DNA of 64,000 nucleotides from Golubevia sp. BC0850 (taxonomy: Eukaryota > Basidiomycota > Exobasidiomycetes > Golubeviales > Golubeviaceae), in contig JAAVVG010000002.1 of assembly GCA_012976225.1 (NCBI GenBank), positions 248,001 through 312,000 on the forward strand. Direction: 5' to 3'. Numbering within the stretch: the stretch's first letter is position 1; the number at the start of each line of letters is the position of its first letter. The notes under the pieces are model-generated. The model saw nothing but the letters and a program-made list of their open reading frames with translations. It was not told the origin of the DNA and did no database searches. A program made the position numbers and the translations under genes. Below, in pieces: positions 1 through 13,752 of the stretch.

Positions 1-1
1 C

Positions 2-1534
2 CTTTCACATTACGATTTAACCTCTCTATCCAGAACATGTTTTCTTTTGAAGAAGGACGATTTGGCATTCAGGTGTTTCACTGAGATTACTAGTAGAAGA
101 GTCCTACCAGATGAGAAAGATTTAGGTGTGCTGCTAGGTGGACTTTTAGATGGAGATTCTGGGAAAGAAGATCTAGTGATCGATCTGTTTTTAGGTGAAG
201 GGAGTTGGTCGAAGCAGCAAAGAATCAATGGCAATTACAAAGAAGATCTAGATACTGATGTCAAGAACTTGGGCGTGGAAAGATTCAAGAATGCTCAAGA
301 CAGATTACCGCCTAATCGATTTTCTCACAGACTATTTCAACCGACAACTCAACTTTACAATCTAGTAATTTCCTCGCTTTTGAGGAAAGGCAGACTGGAT
401 CTCGCTTCTAGAGTGCTTAGAGACGCAAGAAAACTGGGAATGAATCAGGATTTGAACATTGGGAACAAAGGTCTATTGTTGTCTTCTAGCAATTTACCAC
501 CTCGAATTCTAGTCAAACAAGTTCTGGATTCTTTCAAAGGTTCAAGCTGTCTGGAAACAGCAGGGAACAACAGCCTGTTGTTGGATTCGAATCACGCATC
601 AACTCTGAACAGAAAAGATCTGAACTGGTTATACGAGCCTAGAGTGATCGCCTGGATCATGAGGTGTTCGGCTATGAATCAATCTCCAAAGGAGGCTCAC
701 GAGTCAAGATTGGAAAACGGAACTCAAGAGAAAGTCTCAAGCACGTCGACAAGTCTTCTTTCTTCAAGTTTTTCAAGCTCTTTAATCGCTGCTCTAGATC
801 TTCATTCTTTACTTCACGTTGAATTCGGTCAGGTTCATCTCTCCGAGACGAAAGTCATTCTATCGCAGATACGTAAGAGAATCAAGGCGATCTCTTCTAT
901 CTATGTCTTAGGCAACAGAGATCTGAAATCTTGGGAGCCTAGTTTGGAGCCCACGAATGGACGACTAGAAAAGAAGGATCTGAAAAGAAAAATCCAGGAA
1001 AGATGGATAGAGAGAATGGATAAGCTGATAGGAGAGATCAGGTGGTCTGATGAAGTGGTCATAGGGGAATTTTGGAAATTTCGAGGAGGTGCTCAATCTG
1101 AAGAATCAAAGTTCACCAACTCGTCTATCAAGTCTTCGTCCAAGCGACAACCTAATTCAATCTCTTCAGCTATCTTCGACTCGATCCTTTCAATCTACCA
1201 ACGACTCGAAGACAAGGAAGGAGTTCAAGAAACAATTTCGTGGATGATGCAAGATGGCATTCACATTACTTCAAAGCTGTCGAACGAAGTAGCAAGAAAG
1301 GAAGAGGAGAGGCTATTGAGGATAGAGAAGACTAAAGAAATTTTGAATGGAATCTCATTTGATGGAAGAAAAGGTCAGAGGGTGATATGGTGGGCTTTCG
1401 AGACTGAAAGGAAATATTTGGTCGCAGGGGCAGAGGAGGTGGGGAAGAGGGGGGGCTTCGCCAAGTTGGGAGATGAAGAAAGGGTCAAGAGAACCAAAAA
1501 TTGGTGGCAAGAGAGAAGTGTACCTCTCGCATAG
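2..1534 (+). CDS. PPR-like protein, C-terminal part (5' end outside window)
   Basis: The reading frame is open from the first bases of the window to a TAG stop, and no ATG is needed inside the window, so this is the C-terminal part of a longer gene that begins upstream. About 510 residues are visible. The early segment YNLVISSLLRKGRLDLASRV has the helix-turn-helix look of a pentatricopeptide (PPR) repeat, and FDSILSIYQRLEDKEGVQET near the end looks like another. In fungi such proteins normally act in mitochondrial RNA processing or translation; that role is inferred. The rest is rich in Ser, Lys and Glu and shows no catalytic motif. Family assignment rests on helical repeat appearance only and could be another alpha-solenoid. 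Confidence 0.6.
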   Translation, partial: LSHYDLTSLSRTCFLLKKDDLAFRCFTEITSRRVLPDEKDLGVLLGGLLDGDSGKEDLVIDLFLGEGSWSKQQRINGNYKEDLDTDVKNLGVERFKNAQDRLPPNRFSHRLFQPTTQLYNLVISSLLRKGRLDLASRVLRDARKLGMNQDLNIGNKGLLLSSSNLPPRILVKQVLDSFKGSSCLETAGNNSLLLDSNHASTLNRKDLNWLYEPRVIAWIMRCSAMNQSPKEAHESRLENGTQEKVSSTSTSLLSSSFSSSLIAALDLHSLLHVEFGQVHLSETKVILSQIRKRIKAISSIYVLGNRDLKSWEPSLEPTNGRLEKKDLKRKIQERWIERMDKLIGEIRWSDEVVIGEFWKFRGGAQSEESKFTNSSIKSSSKRQPNSISSAIFDSILSIYQRLEDKEGVQETISWMMQDGIHITSKLSNEVARKEEERLLRIEKTKEILNGISFDGRKGQRVIWWAFETERKYLVAGAEEVGKRGGFAKLGDEERVKRTKNWWQERSVPLA

Positions 1535-1958
1535 CAGAAGTGAGAGCAAGTTTCATGTACTTTTATTTTGATTGGGAATGAAACGAAAGGCCGCGGAAAG
1601 CCTCTATCTCTTTATGGGCCTGCTTGTTGATTATGCAGATATTCAGGATCACAAGTCAACATCCCCCATCTCTGAAGATTTCTCAAGCTTTTCAAATCAA
1701 AAGGAAGATCGTTATCGACTTGACAATGAAATTCTAACAGAGATTGCTGCTCGACCCACGAGATGCAACTGAACGCTCGACGAACTCGGAAGCCACCGAA
1801 AAGGGAAGGCGAGAAAAGAAAAAGCAGACTGAGATGGAAATGGCAAGCAAAGCCGAAAATTGATATTTGTAAATCCCAGACAGGTATTTACAAAAAGCTG
1901 CGTTGAAATTGAGCTGATAATGGAACAAGTTCTGGCGATCTTGAGCAGTTGTATCCAC
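1535..1958. other. Intergenic, convergent 3' ends
   Basis: This gap lies between the stop of the PPR-like gene and the stop of the minus-strand palmitoyltransferase. It must hold both 3' untranslated regions and polyadenylation signals. I see no gene-like frame with a recognisable motif. Confidence 0.6.
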
Positions 1959-4304
1959 TCAGCCCCACCGATTGCTTCCTGCTCCCGTTTCCTCCTCATC
2001 TGAATCCACTCCATACAAGACAAAGTCCCTCTTCGGCGGTTCTCCCCATTCGACGTCTCCATGAGCCGACTGGAACTTAGATCCAGTTTTTCTAGAAGAA
2101 GGCTCAGGTCTTCTACCTAAATCCACGTCCACTTGATTTGCGACTAGTCTCGAAGCTGAATAGCCTTGCGTCGAGGGGGTTGGATTTGAGCTTGAAGTAG
2201 AGTCCTCGAAAGGGTTTGTTTCTGTTTCCTCCTCTTCATCCTCTTCTTCATCATCTCTATCTTCTCCACCTCTCCGCACTTCCACGGTGATCCTTCTCAA
2301 TTCTCTCAAAGTCAGCTCATCGATTCTGTATTCCTTTCCATCACTATCAGGGAGCCCAATCGGTATGAACCATTTCCAAGGATCTTCTCCCATAATGAAT
2401 TTGAAGTTCGAATACCATCCAACGTTGTAAATGTTGAGATTGTTTGCCTTTTTCAAAAGCCTTCGTTCTTGCTTTGTGAGAGATTCGTCTGATTTCCATT
2501 GAGAGGCAGAGTTTCGACGAGACTGAGATTGTGAAGGATTCGTCTCGTTTGAAGTTAAGGATCTTAGACGATTCTCCAAAGACAATCTTACTTCTCCGTC
2601 TCTTGAGTTGGGACTTCGATTTCGATTTCGATTTCGACTTGGCTTTGCTTTTAATCGAATTCTTCCAGATCCTTCCATGCTTTCAATTGTCGTTCGATTT
2701 TTCATGATGAGGTAGAGATGGTAGAGGGCGAAAGGCAGAAGAGCCATTCCGAACTGCGGCAGGGACGAGAGAGATAAGTCGAAGGGTGGCGGAAAATCGG
2801 AGTTTAGAGGGAATAGAAGAAACTCACAATGAACCCAATGAACAGAGAGATGGCCCAAGTAATAGGAGAGGTTTCGAAGCCCTGTAAGAAAGGGAAAAAA
2901 AAGAGAGCAGGAAGAGGTCAGTAGACTCCACTGAATGAACAACGGACGTATACATCATGCCCAGCACTCACATCGATTTCCTTTGCAACAAAGACCAAGA
3001 GTGCTCTCCCCATTTCTTGGGACACGTAGCACGCCAACAGAGAAGTGTAGAGGAGGAAGAGGAAGAACGGCTTGTGATTTCGGAGTCCTACGCATCTTGA
3101 GGCTAGCCAAGGACAGTGATGCTGGGAAATGAAAGGGTGGGAGAGGCAAAAGGAGGGCAGAGCAAGAGACAGATAAAAGACAGGAGGCAAGAGGAGAACC
3201 CGGCGTCAGATGAGGGCGAGGGTGAGACACGGTCAGGTGAGAGCAAGTCAAACTCACGTCCATCTAGCGAACAGCAATAGATTAAGGGAAAGAGAAAAGA
3301 GAGAGAGCGAACGTCAGTGGTCTGCTTAAACAAGAACCATGAATTATGATAGATCGCCCTTTTTCTACACATCGACTCACTCTCAGAACACACCTCCCAC
3401 AGGAACTACAGTGATGAGATCTATCAGGCTTAGGTCCATTGCACTTCTTACACCATCTCTTCGCTCCGTTTGATTTCACCATCAAGTTGTTTCCTGTATT
3501 TCTTTCCTCTCCACTTTCATCTCCATCCGCTCTTCTTGTTCCTGAGTTTTCATGACTTTTAACCAATCTCTTCATTCCATTCAACTGATCTCTACCACTT
3601 CTAGCCGGATACTTGGGTTGACCTAATAGTAGATTGTTAGCTAAATTAGAAGATAGCAAAGGAGCTGAAGGAGCCGAGGATTCTTCCTCTTCTTCTTCTC
3701 CGTAAGGATGATCACTATTTTGATTTGAATTCATAGATCTTCGATTTCTTGTTTCTTGACCTTCATGACTCTGATCTTGTTCATCTTGAGCTTCATCCTC
3801 ACTTTCACTGATCCTCCACTTCCTACTCTTCTTCCGGCCACCATCTTCCTCTTCATCATCTCCAACTTCAAATCTGACATCTGTATTCATCTCACCATCT
3901 CCCTCCCATTCTCCCAAGTCTTCCTCTCCACCTCTGCTAGGTCTTCCAGGATCTGTAAAGACGGCTTTCATTAATGACCATATGCTCATCCCCGTTAAGA
4001 AGCATCCCATGAAAAGTTCGAATAGAGCTTGAATCGGAGAGGATCGTTCCTTCCAGAGGTATACGAACAGTGATAAGAGGGTGTAGAATGCGAAGAACTT
4101 GAGGGATAGAATCTGAATCGGAGTGGAGAGAGGGGTCAGATTGCAAGATAGGAGGAGAAGGAGAGAGTGGAGGGATTGAAGTGTACTCACGAAGACTATG
4201 GGCGAAAAGTTGAGATAGTACATGATATTTGAAGACTTCTGAGGATTAGAGTTGCTATCTCTACGTCGATGAGATCTGCCTGGTGCGTACGAGTGACTTT
4301 CCAT
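1959..4304 (-). CDS. PFA3: DHHC palmitoyltransferase, PFA3-like, six exons including a 6-nt microexon
   Basis: Protein S-acyltransferase of the DHHC family, a four-pass membrane enzyme that moves palmitate to cysteines; yeast Pfa3 acts on the vacuole. Exons from 5' to 3': 4191-4304, 3381-4112, 3258-3263, 2972-3121, 2828-2881, 1959-2753, giving about 616 residues. The zinc-finger core reads CKKCNGPKPDRSHHCSSCG and then CVLR-MD-HHCPWLASRCVG, with Met-Asp supplied by the 6-nt exon. Later landmarks are FETSPITWAISLF (a membrane segment), KNRTTIE (the TTxE motif), and NIYNVGWYSNFKFIMG followed by WKWFIPI, which resembles the Pfa3 tail (IMG..WL.WILPI). An acidic Ser-rich insert precedes the finger and an acidic tail follows. 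The ATG at 4304 is the first in frame, but a further upstream exon is possible. The PFA3 assignment is by resemblance. Confidence 0.85.
3258..3263 (-). other. 6-nt microexon encoding Met-Asp of the DHHC motif
   Basis: On the minus strand the sequence reads ...ctag|ATGGAC|gtgagt. The upstream exon ends at 3381 after CVLR in phase 0 (donor GTGAGT), and the downstream exon starts at 3121 with HHCPW in phase 0. Without these six bases the protein would read CVLRHHCPW and lose the invariant D of DHHC. The flanking introns are 117 and 136 nt. Confidence 0.9.
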
Positions 4305-4863
4305 CTCTGCTAGATCGATCGATCGATTCCAAATCCGATCCCGAGGAAGGAAGCAACTTATCTGAGGACTTCTCTTCCTGTTGTTGAATCGGAAGCCTTG
4401 AAAGAAGAATAGAGATGCGTGATGATTGGGGAGAAGAGTCGAGTGACATACGTGACATCGCCTCTGAGAGCAACACTCGGTTGTTCTATCGTCTCAAACG
4501 GTTCTTTGCCACTCACCTAACTCCCCCCTCTTCGATTCTGATCTTAGCTTTAGACATTTGGAAGTCGAGACAAGGAACTGGCCCCTGAACGTTCGATTTA
4601 GGCAAGGCAGAGGGAGGGAAGAGCTATGCTTGAAGCTCGAAGACTCCGACTCTTCTCGCTCCTCGCATCTGTTTATTTCATCCTCCATAAACGATCAGGG
4701 AAACTCAGGGCTTTTGCTCAGGTCACAGCAAGGGAAGAAAGAAATCTCGCAGGTAGGTGCAGCACTTGTCTATCGTAAGTGGTTTGCTTCTTTCATGTTC
4801 TATCTACTTGTACACGACATTAAATGGAGCACGAAGGTCTTTTTCAAATGAGATCGACTCTCT
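4305..4863. other. Intergenic / 5' region of the palmitoyltransferase
   Basis: This is the gap between the palmitoyltransferase start and the 3' end of the aldo-keto reductase relic, both on the minus strand. It presumably holds the palmitoyltransferase promoter and leader, possibly with an additional 5' exon. No conserved coding motif was seen. Confidence 0.5.
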
Positions 4864-5600
4864 TCAGTTGGCTCCCCAGCCTTCGAATCCCAAATCGACT
4901 CCCCACTTAGGCTTGATGAGTCTTTGAGACTTTCCTTCTTGGAGGTGAAGTTCGTTCAATTGCTTGACCTCGTCCTTAGATAGCGAGACTAGCTTTCCGT
5001 TCTGAGAAGCAGAAGAGAGCACAATGAAAAATAAAGAAACGGCTCAGTTTTGATTACAGCGTTTGAAAGAGCTTTGGGGAAGGATACTCACAGTCTCGAT
5101 TCTGGAAGGAGTGACACTCTTTGGTAGTGGGTTCACACCTCTCTCGACTTGCCATGAGAGGACGACTTGAGCTGGGTCTACTGAGTGGGCTTTGGAAATG
5201 GCGACCACTGTTGGGTCAGAGAGCACACTAGCTCCAGTTGAACCTAACGGAGAATAGGCCTGAAGCAAGATCCCTTTGTCTTGACAGAATTTGAGGAGAT
5301 CGTGTTGAGGTAGGAATGGATGGTTCTCTACTTGGTTGGCAGCTGGTACGACAGTGGCGTTCTTGAGAAGCTTCTCGAGGTATGGCACACTGAGAGAGTG
5401 GAGGAAGATGGGAGTGGAGGGAGAGAGAAGTGAGAACGGGGATCACAGAAGAATGAAGAATTCTCCGAGAGGCTCTGCTGTGCTACCTTCAACGTTCTTT
5501 CTGTCACTTTCAATATTTCGCTTTTCGCGTTCGTGTGATCTGTGCCCAACTCCAGTTAAAGACTCCAATGACCTTGGTCTTGGTCTTCTGTGAACCATCC
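4864..5600 (-). pseudogene. Aldo-keto reductase C-terminal fragment, probable 5'-truncated pseudogene
   Basis: Aldo-keto reductases reduce carbonyls with NADPH in a TIM barrel of about 300 residues. Only the last half is recognisable. Around 5545-5600 is KTKTKVIGVFNWS (family: GKV.AIGVSNFS). Exon 5092-5389 gives YLEKLLKNATVVPAANQVE, FCQDKGILLQAYSPLGSTG and LPKSVTPSRIET. Exon 4864-5001 gives the end, with WGVDLGFEGWGAN and a TGA stop. The N-terminal part (the GLGTW strand, the catalytic Asp/Tyr region, the Lys strand) is missing from the roughly 600 bp up to the divergent SNF1 gene. The phase of exon 5092-5389 requires a donor directly after the codons for N-W-S, but the sequence there is TTGGGC, not GT, as though a GTGGGC donor had been lost. 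Family membership is clear. Pseudogene status is an inference; a short expressed remnant cannot be excluded. Confidence 0.75.
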
Positions 5601-5641
5601 CTCAAGTAGGAGGGGGCAATCAGGGATGAATCACGACCCTC

Positions 5642-5664
5642 CTCTCTCTCTCTCTCTCTCTCTC
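5642..5664. repeat. CT dinucleotide microsatellite
   Basis: A perfect run of alternating C and T lies in the intergenic stretch between the aldo-keto reductase relic and the SNF1 leader. It is a simple sequence repeat, likely length-variable. No function is inferred. Confidence 0.9.
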
Positions 5665-6191
5665 CTGAGATTCACAAGATTAAAATCCAGGGACTCAGTC
5701 CTGGCATAAAAGATCAGGAACAATTTGACGCTTACAGAAGGATGGGCAGGGACGCGTGCTAGGCCTGACATCGAAAGCCAAGCCATCTGAACTGCCGAAG
5801 ACCACCACTGCAACACACCACTCCTTCGAATCTTTAATCTACCTCTCTTTCGTTAATCTGTTGTCTCCCTTCTCCTCTAATCTTTCACCTTTCAAACTTC
5901 CCTCTAATCGAAATTTCAATTCTGCACCTTCAAGTGGCATTTTGAAAATTAAAACTCTCTCCTCCTCTTAAACCCCGAAAGCAGAAGGGAAGGCGACACT
6001 CAGTCCAAAGTAGACTCGCTCATCTCTTTCTTTGATCTTCCTTTCCTCAAACTTACCTCTAACAGAAGAATTCACTGAATACTATACAATCCACCCAACT
6101 CACTTGATGAAATAGCTGCAACTTCCCTTCTTCCTCGCAAAACCTCAAACCTGCCTACAATTTCCCTACAACTTTCTAATCAGCATTGAGA
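5665..6191. other. SNF1 promoter and leader
   Basis: A pyrimidine-rich plus strand runs up to the kinase ATG, as expected for a fungal promoter and 5' untranslated region. The minus strand carries no aldo-keto reductase N-terminal motif. No TATA box or other defined element was identified. Confidence 0.5.
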
Positions 6192-9240
<3,049 letters not shown>

Positions 9241-12200
9241 ACCTAGATCGACCTTCCCTCTCATCCTCAATTCCTTTTGCTTTCCTCCTTCGCTGGATGC
9301 TCTATAAAAAACCCAAGTTCTGACAAAGTCTCAAATTTCAAGCTCGAGTGCAGTTCCAATCCCCTCCCTCCCATGATACAAAGCCCTCCTCTCTTTCAAT
9401 GATATCCCCACCTTCACAAGGTGATCTCTACCTTTTCCCCTTCTTCTAGATGCATTTCTTGTTTGCTGCTTGTCCGATTGGTGGGTCTCGCTTTCAATTT
9501 GTTTACTTTTTCAATTCCAATCTCCTTCCCAAACCAAGGTCCCGCTTTCCCCTTGTCCCTTCATTCTGTAGTAAAGCCCCGGTATCTTATTTCCTTTTCC
9601 CGAATACACGCATTTCTACTCTTCTCCACAATTGCTTTGCTAATTTGACGGCGAGGGATTCGCTTTGTGACAACGTATGAGACGGGTCCTCGACAGCGAG
9701 TCCAGTCCAGGTCGGTTGACACAAAGACTCGGTTCGTGTCTTTAAACAAGGGCGACGAGAGGATCAGATTGTCTTATGATCAGAATGGAACCATTTCTGT
9801 AATTCAAATGCAAGGGATAGGAGATAGGCAGTCTGCAATGGAATACTGTATCGGCATCGAAAATTGAACTTTGTTACACGAATTGTATATCAGCCTGCGT
9901 AAGCAAAGACCAAACAGCGAAGATCTCGAACCGGGACCAACTGAGTGCATTCAGCCCACCGGAATTCAGAGTGAAGTTTGGTGGTCTGGCGAAAACCGGA
10001 CCTGGAATCTCTTCAATCTCAGTTAGGAGCTAGACCCACACATTACATATTTCTCACACGGGCATCCCGGGATCCTTCTCCACTTGCTTCCAGTTATATC
10101 TTGTTTCCCGCAAACACCAACATGGAAGTCAAGTCGAAGGGTACTTTGGAGAGGAGATTCAAGTTTGTTCCAACTTCTCGTGTCGAGTTTCCAGATTTTC
10201 AACCCAGTCGCCTCGAGTAGTCGCCTTTGGGAAACAGGGTATGTGTATGCGGCGCATAGGTAAGCTGTCAATTTGTATCTGGGCGTGCAGACAAACGGAG
10301 AAGCTCAGAGCGTAACATCGTTGACCGTTGACGAATTGACGCTTGACTTGACGACTCACTGCAAGCTGTTCTGGCTTCAAGGTCCTCGAGTCTTAGTACC
10401 TAGACCCGCAGAAAGTGGTGGCAAAAGGTAAAACATTGAAGTGAGATGTTGAGAGTCCACTTGTCTCCTTCTGCTGTTGGTGAGCCAATATCAAGGGGCG
10501 GTGAAGAAAGGAGTGTCGACAGAATCGAGACTCTCGAAGACCTTGCACTTCTGCTACTAACAATCCAATCTTCCATTCCCACATCGTGCTCCATACATCG
10601 AATAGACCGATCAGAATCAGCACATTCTTTGTCTGGAGCTTGTCTGCGTTGAAGGCCCTCGTCCTGTCCTGGCTTCAAGGCAAGTTGTTTTCCCGCATCG
10701 ACATCAAATCAGAGAGCTTGCTACTGCAGAGAAGACCTACGATGACCATCTCTACAACGCTTGCATACTTTTGAGTGATGTTCTCCATTACGCTTGTGAT
10801 CTCCTTCTTGTGGTCCTTCGCTGTTTTGACGTTTGGTATGTCTATTGCAACCTTTGAAGCTTGGAACAGAGACCGAGTCTTTCTTTCTCCATGAATCAAA
10901 TGGATTGGTCTTGTGAATAGGTCATCACTCACACCAAGAAATCGTCAAAAGATTGGCTTCCGATGACAAAAAGGACTGTTGACCAGGAATTCTCAGAGCC
11001 AATACTCCTGTTTCCGTTCAATCTCCAAAAAATGACCTTGACGCCTTAATTTCATCCGATTATTTTTGAGGGAAGGAGCGAGACGGGCTACTCACCTTTA
11101 CTCCTGCGAGATCTTCTACAGAGCTTCAAGCCAAGGCCTGCTTGAGGATGAGAGATCGAATACAACTCCGTAGCTTAGGAAAAAAGGATGAAGATGGGAT
11201 GGATGGATGTCCAAGTTTCGAATCTTATCCGCCACGAATCTGATTGGTAAGTCTTTCGATCACCCAGCAACCCCCAGTCCTAGAGAACGAATCTTCAGTT
11301 GGAAATCATACCGTCTCGAGTGTGGTAAACGAGGAGATGAAATCTGAAATCGAATCGAAAGAAATGGGAGGGATATGGTGACAAGGGCCATTGATTGGAG
11401 ACTTGAAATGAGATGGATGGAACCAAGATAGAGTGCGATTCGAAAGAGAATGAAGGAGAGCGAGAGAGCGAGAGAGCGGGTGTTTAAGTGTGTGTGGAAG
11501 AGAAGAGGAGAGACCATGAAATAGTTCTTGAAGATAAGGGAAGAGGAGTATTGAAGGAAAGGCAAGAAGAGGAAGAAGGAATTTTCTTGTTGTTCAACGT
11601 TCAATGGCTTCCCGATTTTTTGCGATCTTTGTTCAGTTCGCTCGCTTCTGAACTAGCATTCCCTTCTTTTGGTCTGCTATCTTCGTAAAGAAGAGAAACA
11701 GAGCCAAAGATCAATGACCAACAAAGCTTCTATGTCAGACTGTACTAATATAGTGCGAGGAGGGAGAGTCAAGGTGTCCACTCTCTCGACCCATCGACCT
11801 CCTTTCCGCTTTCCTTTCTTCTACATACCCTCTCTCCTTGGACTGAGTTCATCGTTGGACATGATGGAGAGGGTTCTCCAGTAGCAATGATGCTACCCAA
11901 GAGCTAGAAGGCGTTTGTACACCCCTAGAACGACCCTTTTAACGCTTCACTTCCCCTTTACCTTTTGCTTGAGAGCAGGTGAACCAATTCTTTGAAGGTA
12001 AGAGAATTCCACCACACATCTCGAAGCAGAAAGGCAAAAAAGAAGGATGGATTGCATGACATTGGAGTTAAGAGCATAAGGCTTAAAGGGAGAAATATTT
12101 TGATCGAGAACAGTTAGACAAAAGAAAGTCATCTCGTTTTGGTTGTTTCACTTTTTTGGAAATTGAACAAAAGCTAATAATATTGAATGAACGAAAACAG

Positions 12201-12266
12201 AGAAAAGAGACAATGAATTTTTGATACACAATGGAAATGAAGAAGAAAAACAAAACTCTCTGAAAT
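9241..12266. other. Gene-poor 3.0-kb stretch
   Basis: The gap between SNF1 and RPL8 holds only short open frames without recognisable motifs. One at 9667-9867 (+) encodes IRLSYDQNGTISVIQ and weakly resembles a second intergenic frame at 17683-17871. I saw no terminal repeats, reverse transcriptase, transposase or tRNA-like arms. It may contain untranslated regions, a non-coding transcript or decayed sequence. Confidence 0.5.
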
Positions 12267-13752
12267 TTAACCCTGAAGAGCGGCGGCCAAAGTTTGGTTG
12301 TTGGCTTTGGCACGCTTCTTGAGCATCTCGGTGGACTTGTTTCCTCTCTCTCCTCCTCCCCAATGTCTACGAGCATCATCGTACTTGTCGAGGTAGTTGG
12401 CCTTGGCAGCAGAGACCAAGTTGGCTAGTTCTCTTTGATCCTCTGAGCGAACGTCTTGGATGACGGCTACAGCGGCGGTCTTCTTGTGAACTAGAGTACC
12501 GATTCTGGACTTTCCCTTGACGATAACATAAGGGATTCCCATCTTTCTGCATAGAGCTGGGATGAAGACGACTAGTTCGATTGGGTCAACATCATCGGCA
12601 ATGACGACCAAGTTGGCCTTCTTAGCTTCGATGAGAGCAACACAGTGGTTGAGACCGTACTTGACGAATAGTGGCTTCTTTCCATCAGCTTTGGCATCCT
12701 TCTTTCCTCCGTCGGCGACCTCCTTAGCGACTGAATCGAGACGAGCCTTCTTCTCTTGCTTGGACTCTGGACGGTACTTGTTCATGAGCTTGAACAAGTT
12801 GGTGGCAGTGTTCTTGTCGAGAGTGTTAGAGAATTGGGCAATCGCAGGTGGAACCTTTAGACGTTGGTTGAGGATGACCTTTTGACGTTGGAGACGGACG
12901 TATTCTGGCCACTTGACGAAACGGGTGAGGTCACGAGGTGGTTGAATGTCTTGACCTGTGAGATATAGAGGAAGGAAAGAGATGCGCGAGCAACAAAGGA
13001 GTGCATGGGCGAAGTGGTGGGTTTGGTGAGCAATGGTCATTGCGTCAGGTATTTCAACTAAGAAACCCATGAAACGCTACACTGAGATGATAGACATCGA
13101 ATCACTCTTGATTGGCTGTGCGCAGACGGAGAAGTCACATGGCAGGGAAACATCAAAGAGGCTCTTCCTCTCCACGAGGGGGAGAGAAGAGGATGCTGCT
13201 GTGGGATCAAGAGGAGAGATGGCGGAAGAAAGGAAGACAGCAGCAGCACTATGTGCTTTTGCAAAGTCTTTTCAAATAAGATAGACTTGGTGGGAAGGAT
13301 GAGAGTGGATGCGAGTCCTTCAAGAGGTGCTCATGCTCACCCTCCCACCTTCCTCTTTCTCGAAGGCTCGACTGCCATCCCTCTTTCGATTCTCTGTCCT
13401 TTCCCATAACATATACGTGAGGTATTCCATCAACTTGAAGAAGGCTATTGGTTCCCTGTCCTCCTGTATCTATTTTCACAGTCCACCATGTTCCATTCCT
13501 TGCTGCCTCTTTCAACACTTACCGATTCCGAATGAACGGGACTTCTTCTCGAATAGAGGGTTCTTGGTAGCTTTGGCACCACCCTTCTTGTAAGGAGTGG
13601 AAGCAGGCTTCTTGGTAACAGCGGCGGCCTTTGGCTGAAGGAGTGAGAAGGACAAGGAAGAAGAATTTGAGGAAGAGAGTCAACGCTTTGCTTCTGCTTT
13701 CCGTTGTTGAATAAGTTGCATTGAATGCTTGAATGTTTGAAATACTGACCAT
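12267..13752 (-). CDS. RPL8: 60S ribosomal protein L8 (eL8, yeast L8/human L7a)
   Basis: Structural protein of the large ribosomal subunit, 267 residues. The first coding exon, 13750-13752, is only the ATG and is followed by donor GTCAGT. Exon 2 (13523-13634) gives [19 protein letters not shown] ... [14 protein letters not shown]. Exon 3 (12267-12955) gives [20 protein letters not shown], the L7Ae/L30e-type RNA-binding core ([56 protein letters not shown]) and the tail LAAALQG. Length and motifs match the family throughout. Introns are 115 and 567 nt; an intron directly after the ATG and one unusually long intron are common in ribosomal protein genes. I looked in the long intron for a C/D snoRNA and found none convincing. 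Confidence 0.96.

Noticed and set aside
9901-9950. B-box-like GGTTCGAG on the minus strand
   Set aside because: Flanking bases do not pair as a T stem and no other tRNA arm is seen.
12956-13522. Possible C/D-box snoRNA in the long RPL8 intron
   Set aside because: Ribosomal L7a genes host snoRNAs in animals, and weak TGATG- and CTGA-like words occur here, but no C box and D box pair had proper spacing, terminal stem and guide region.
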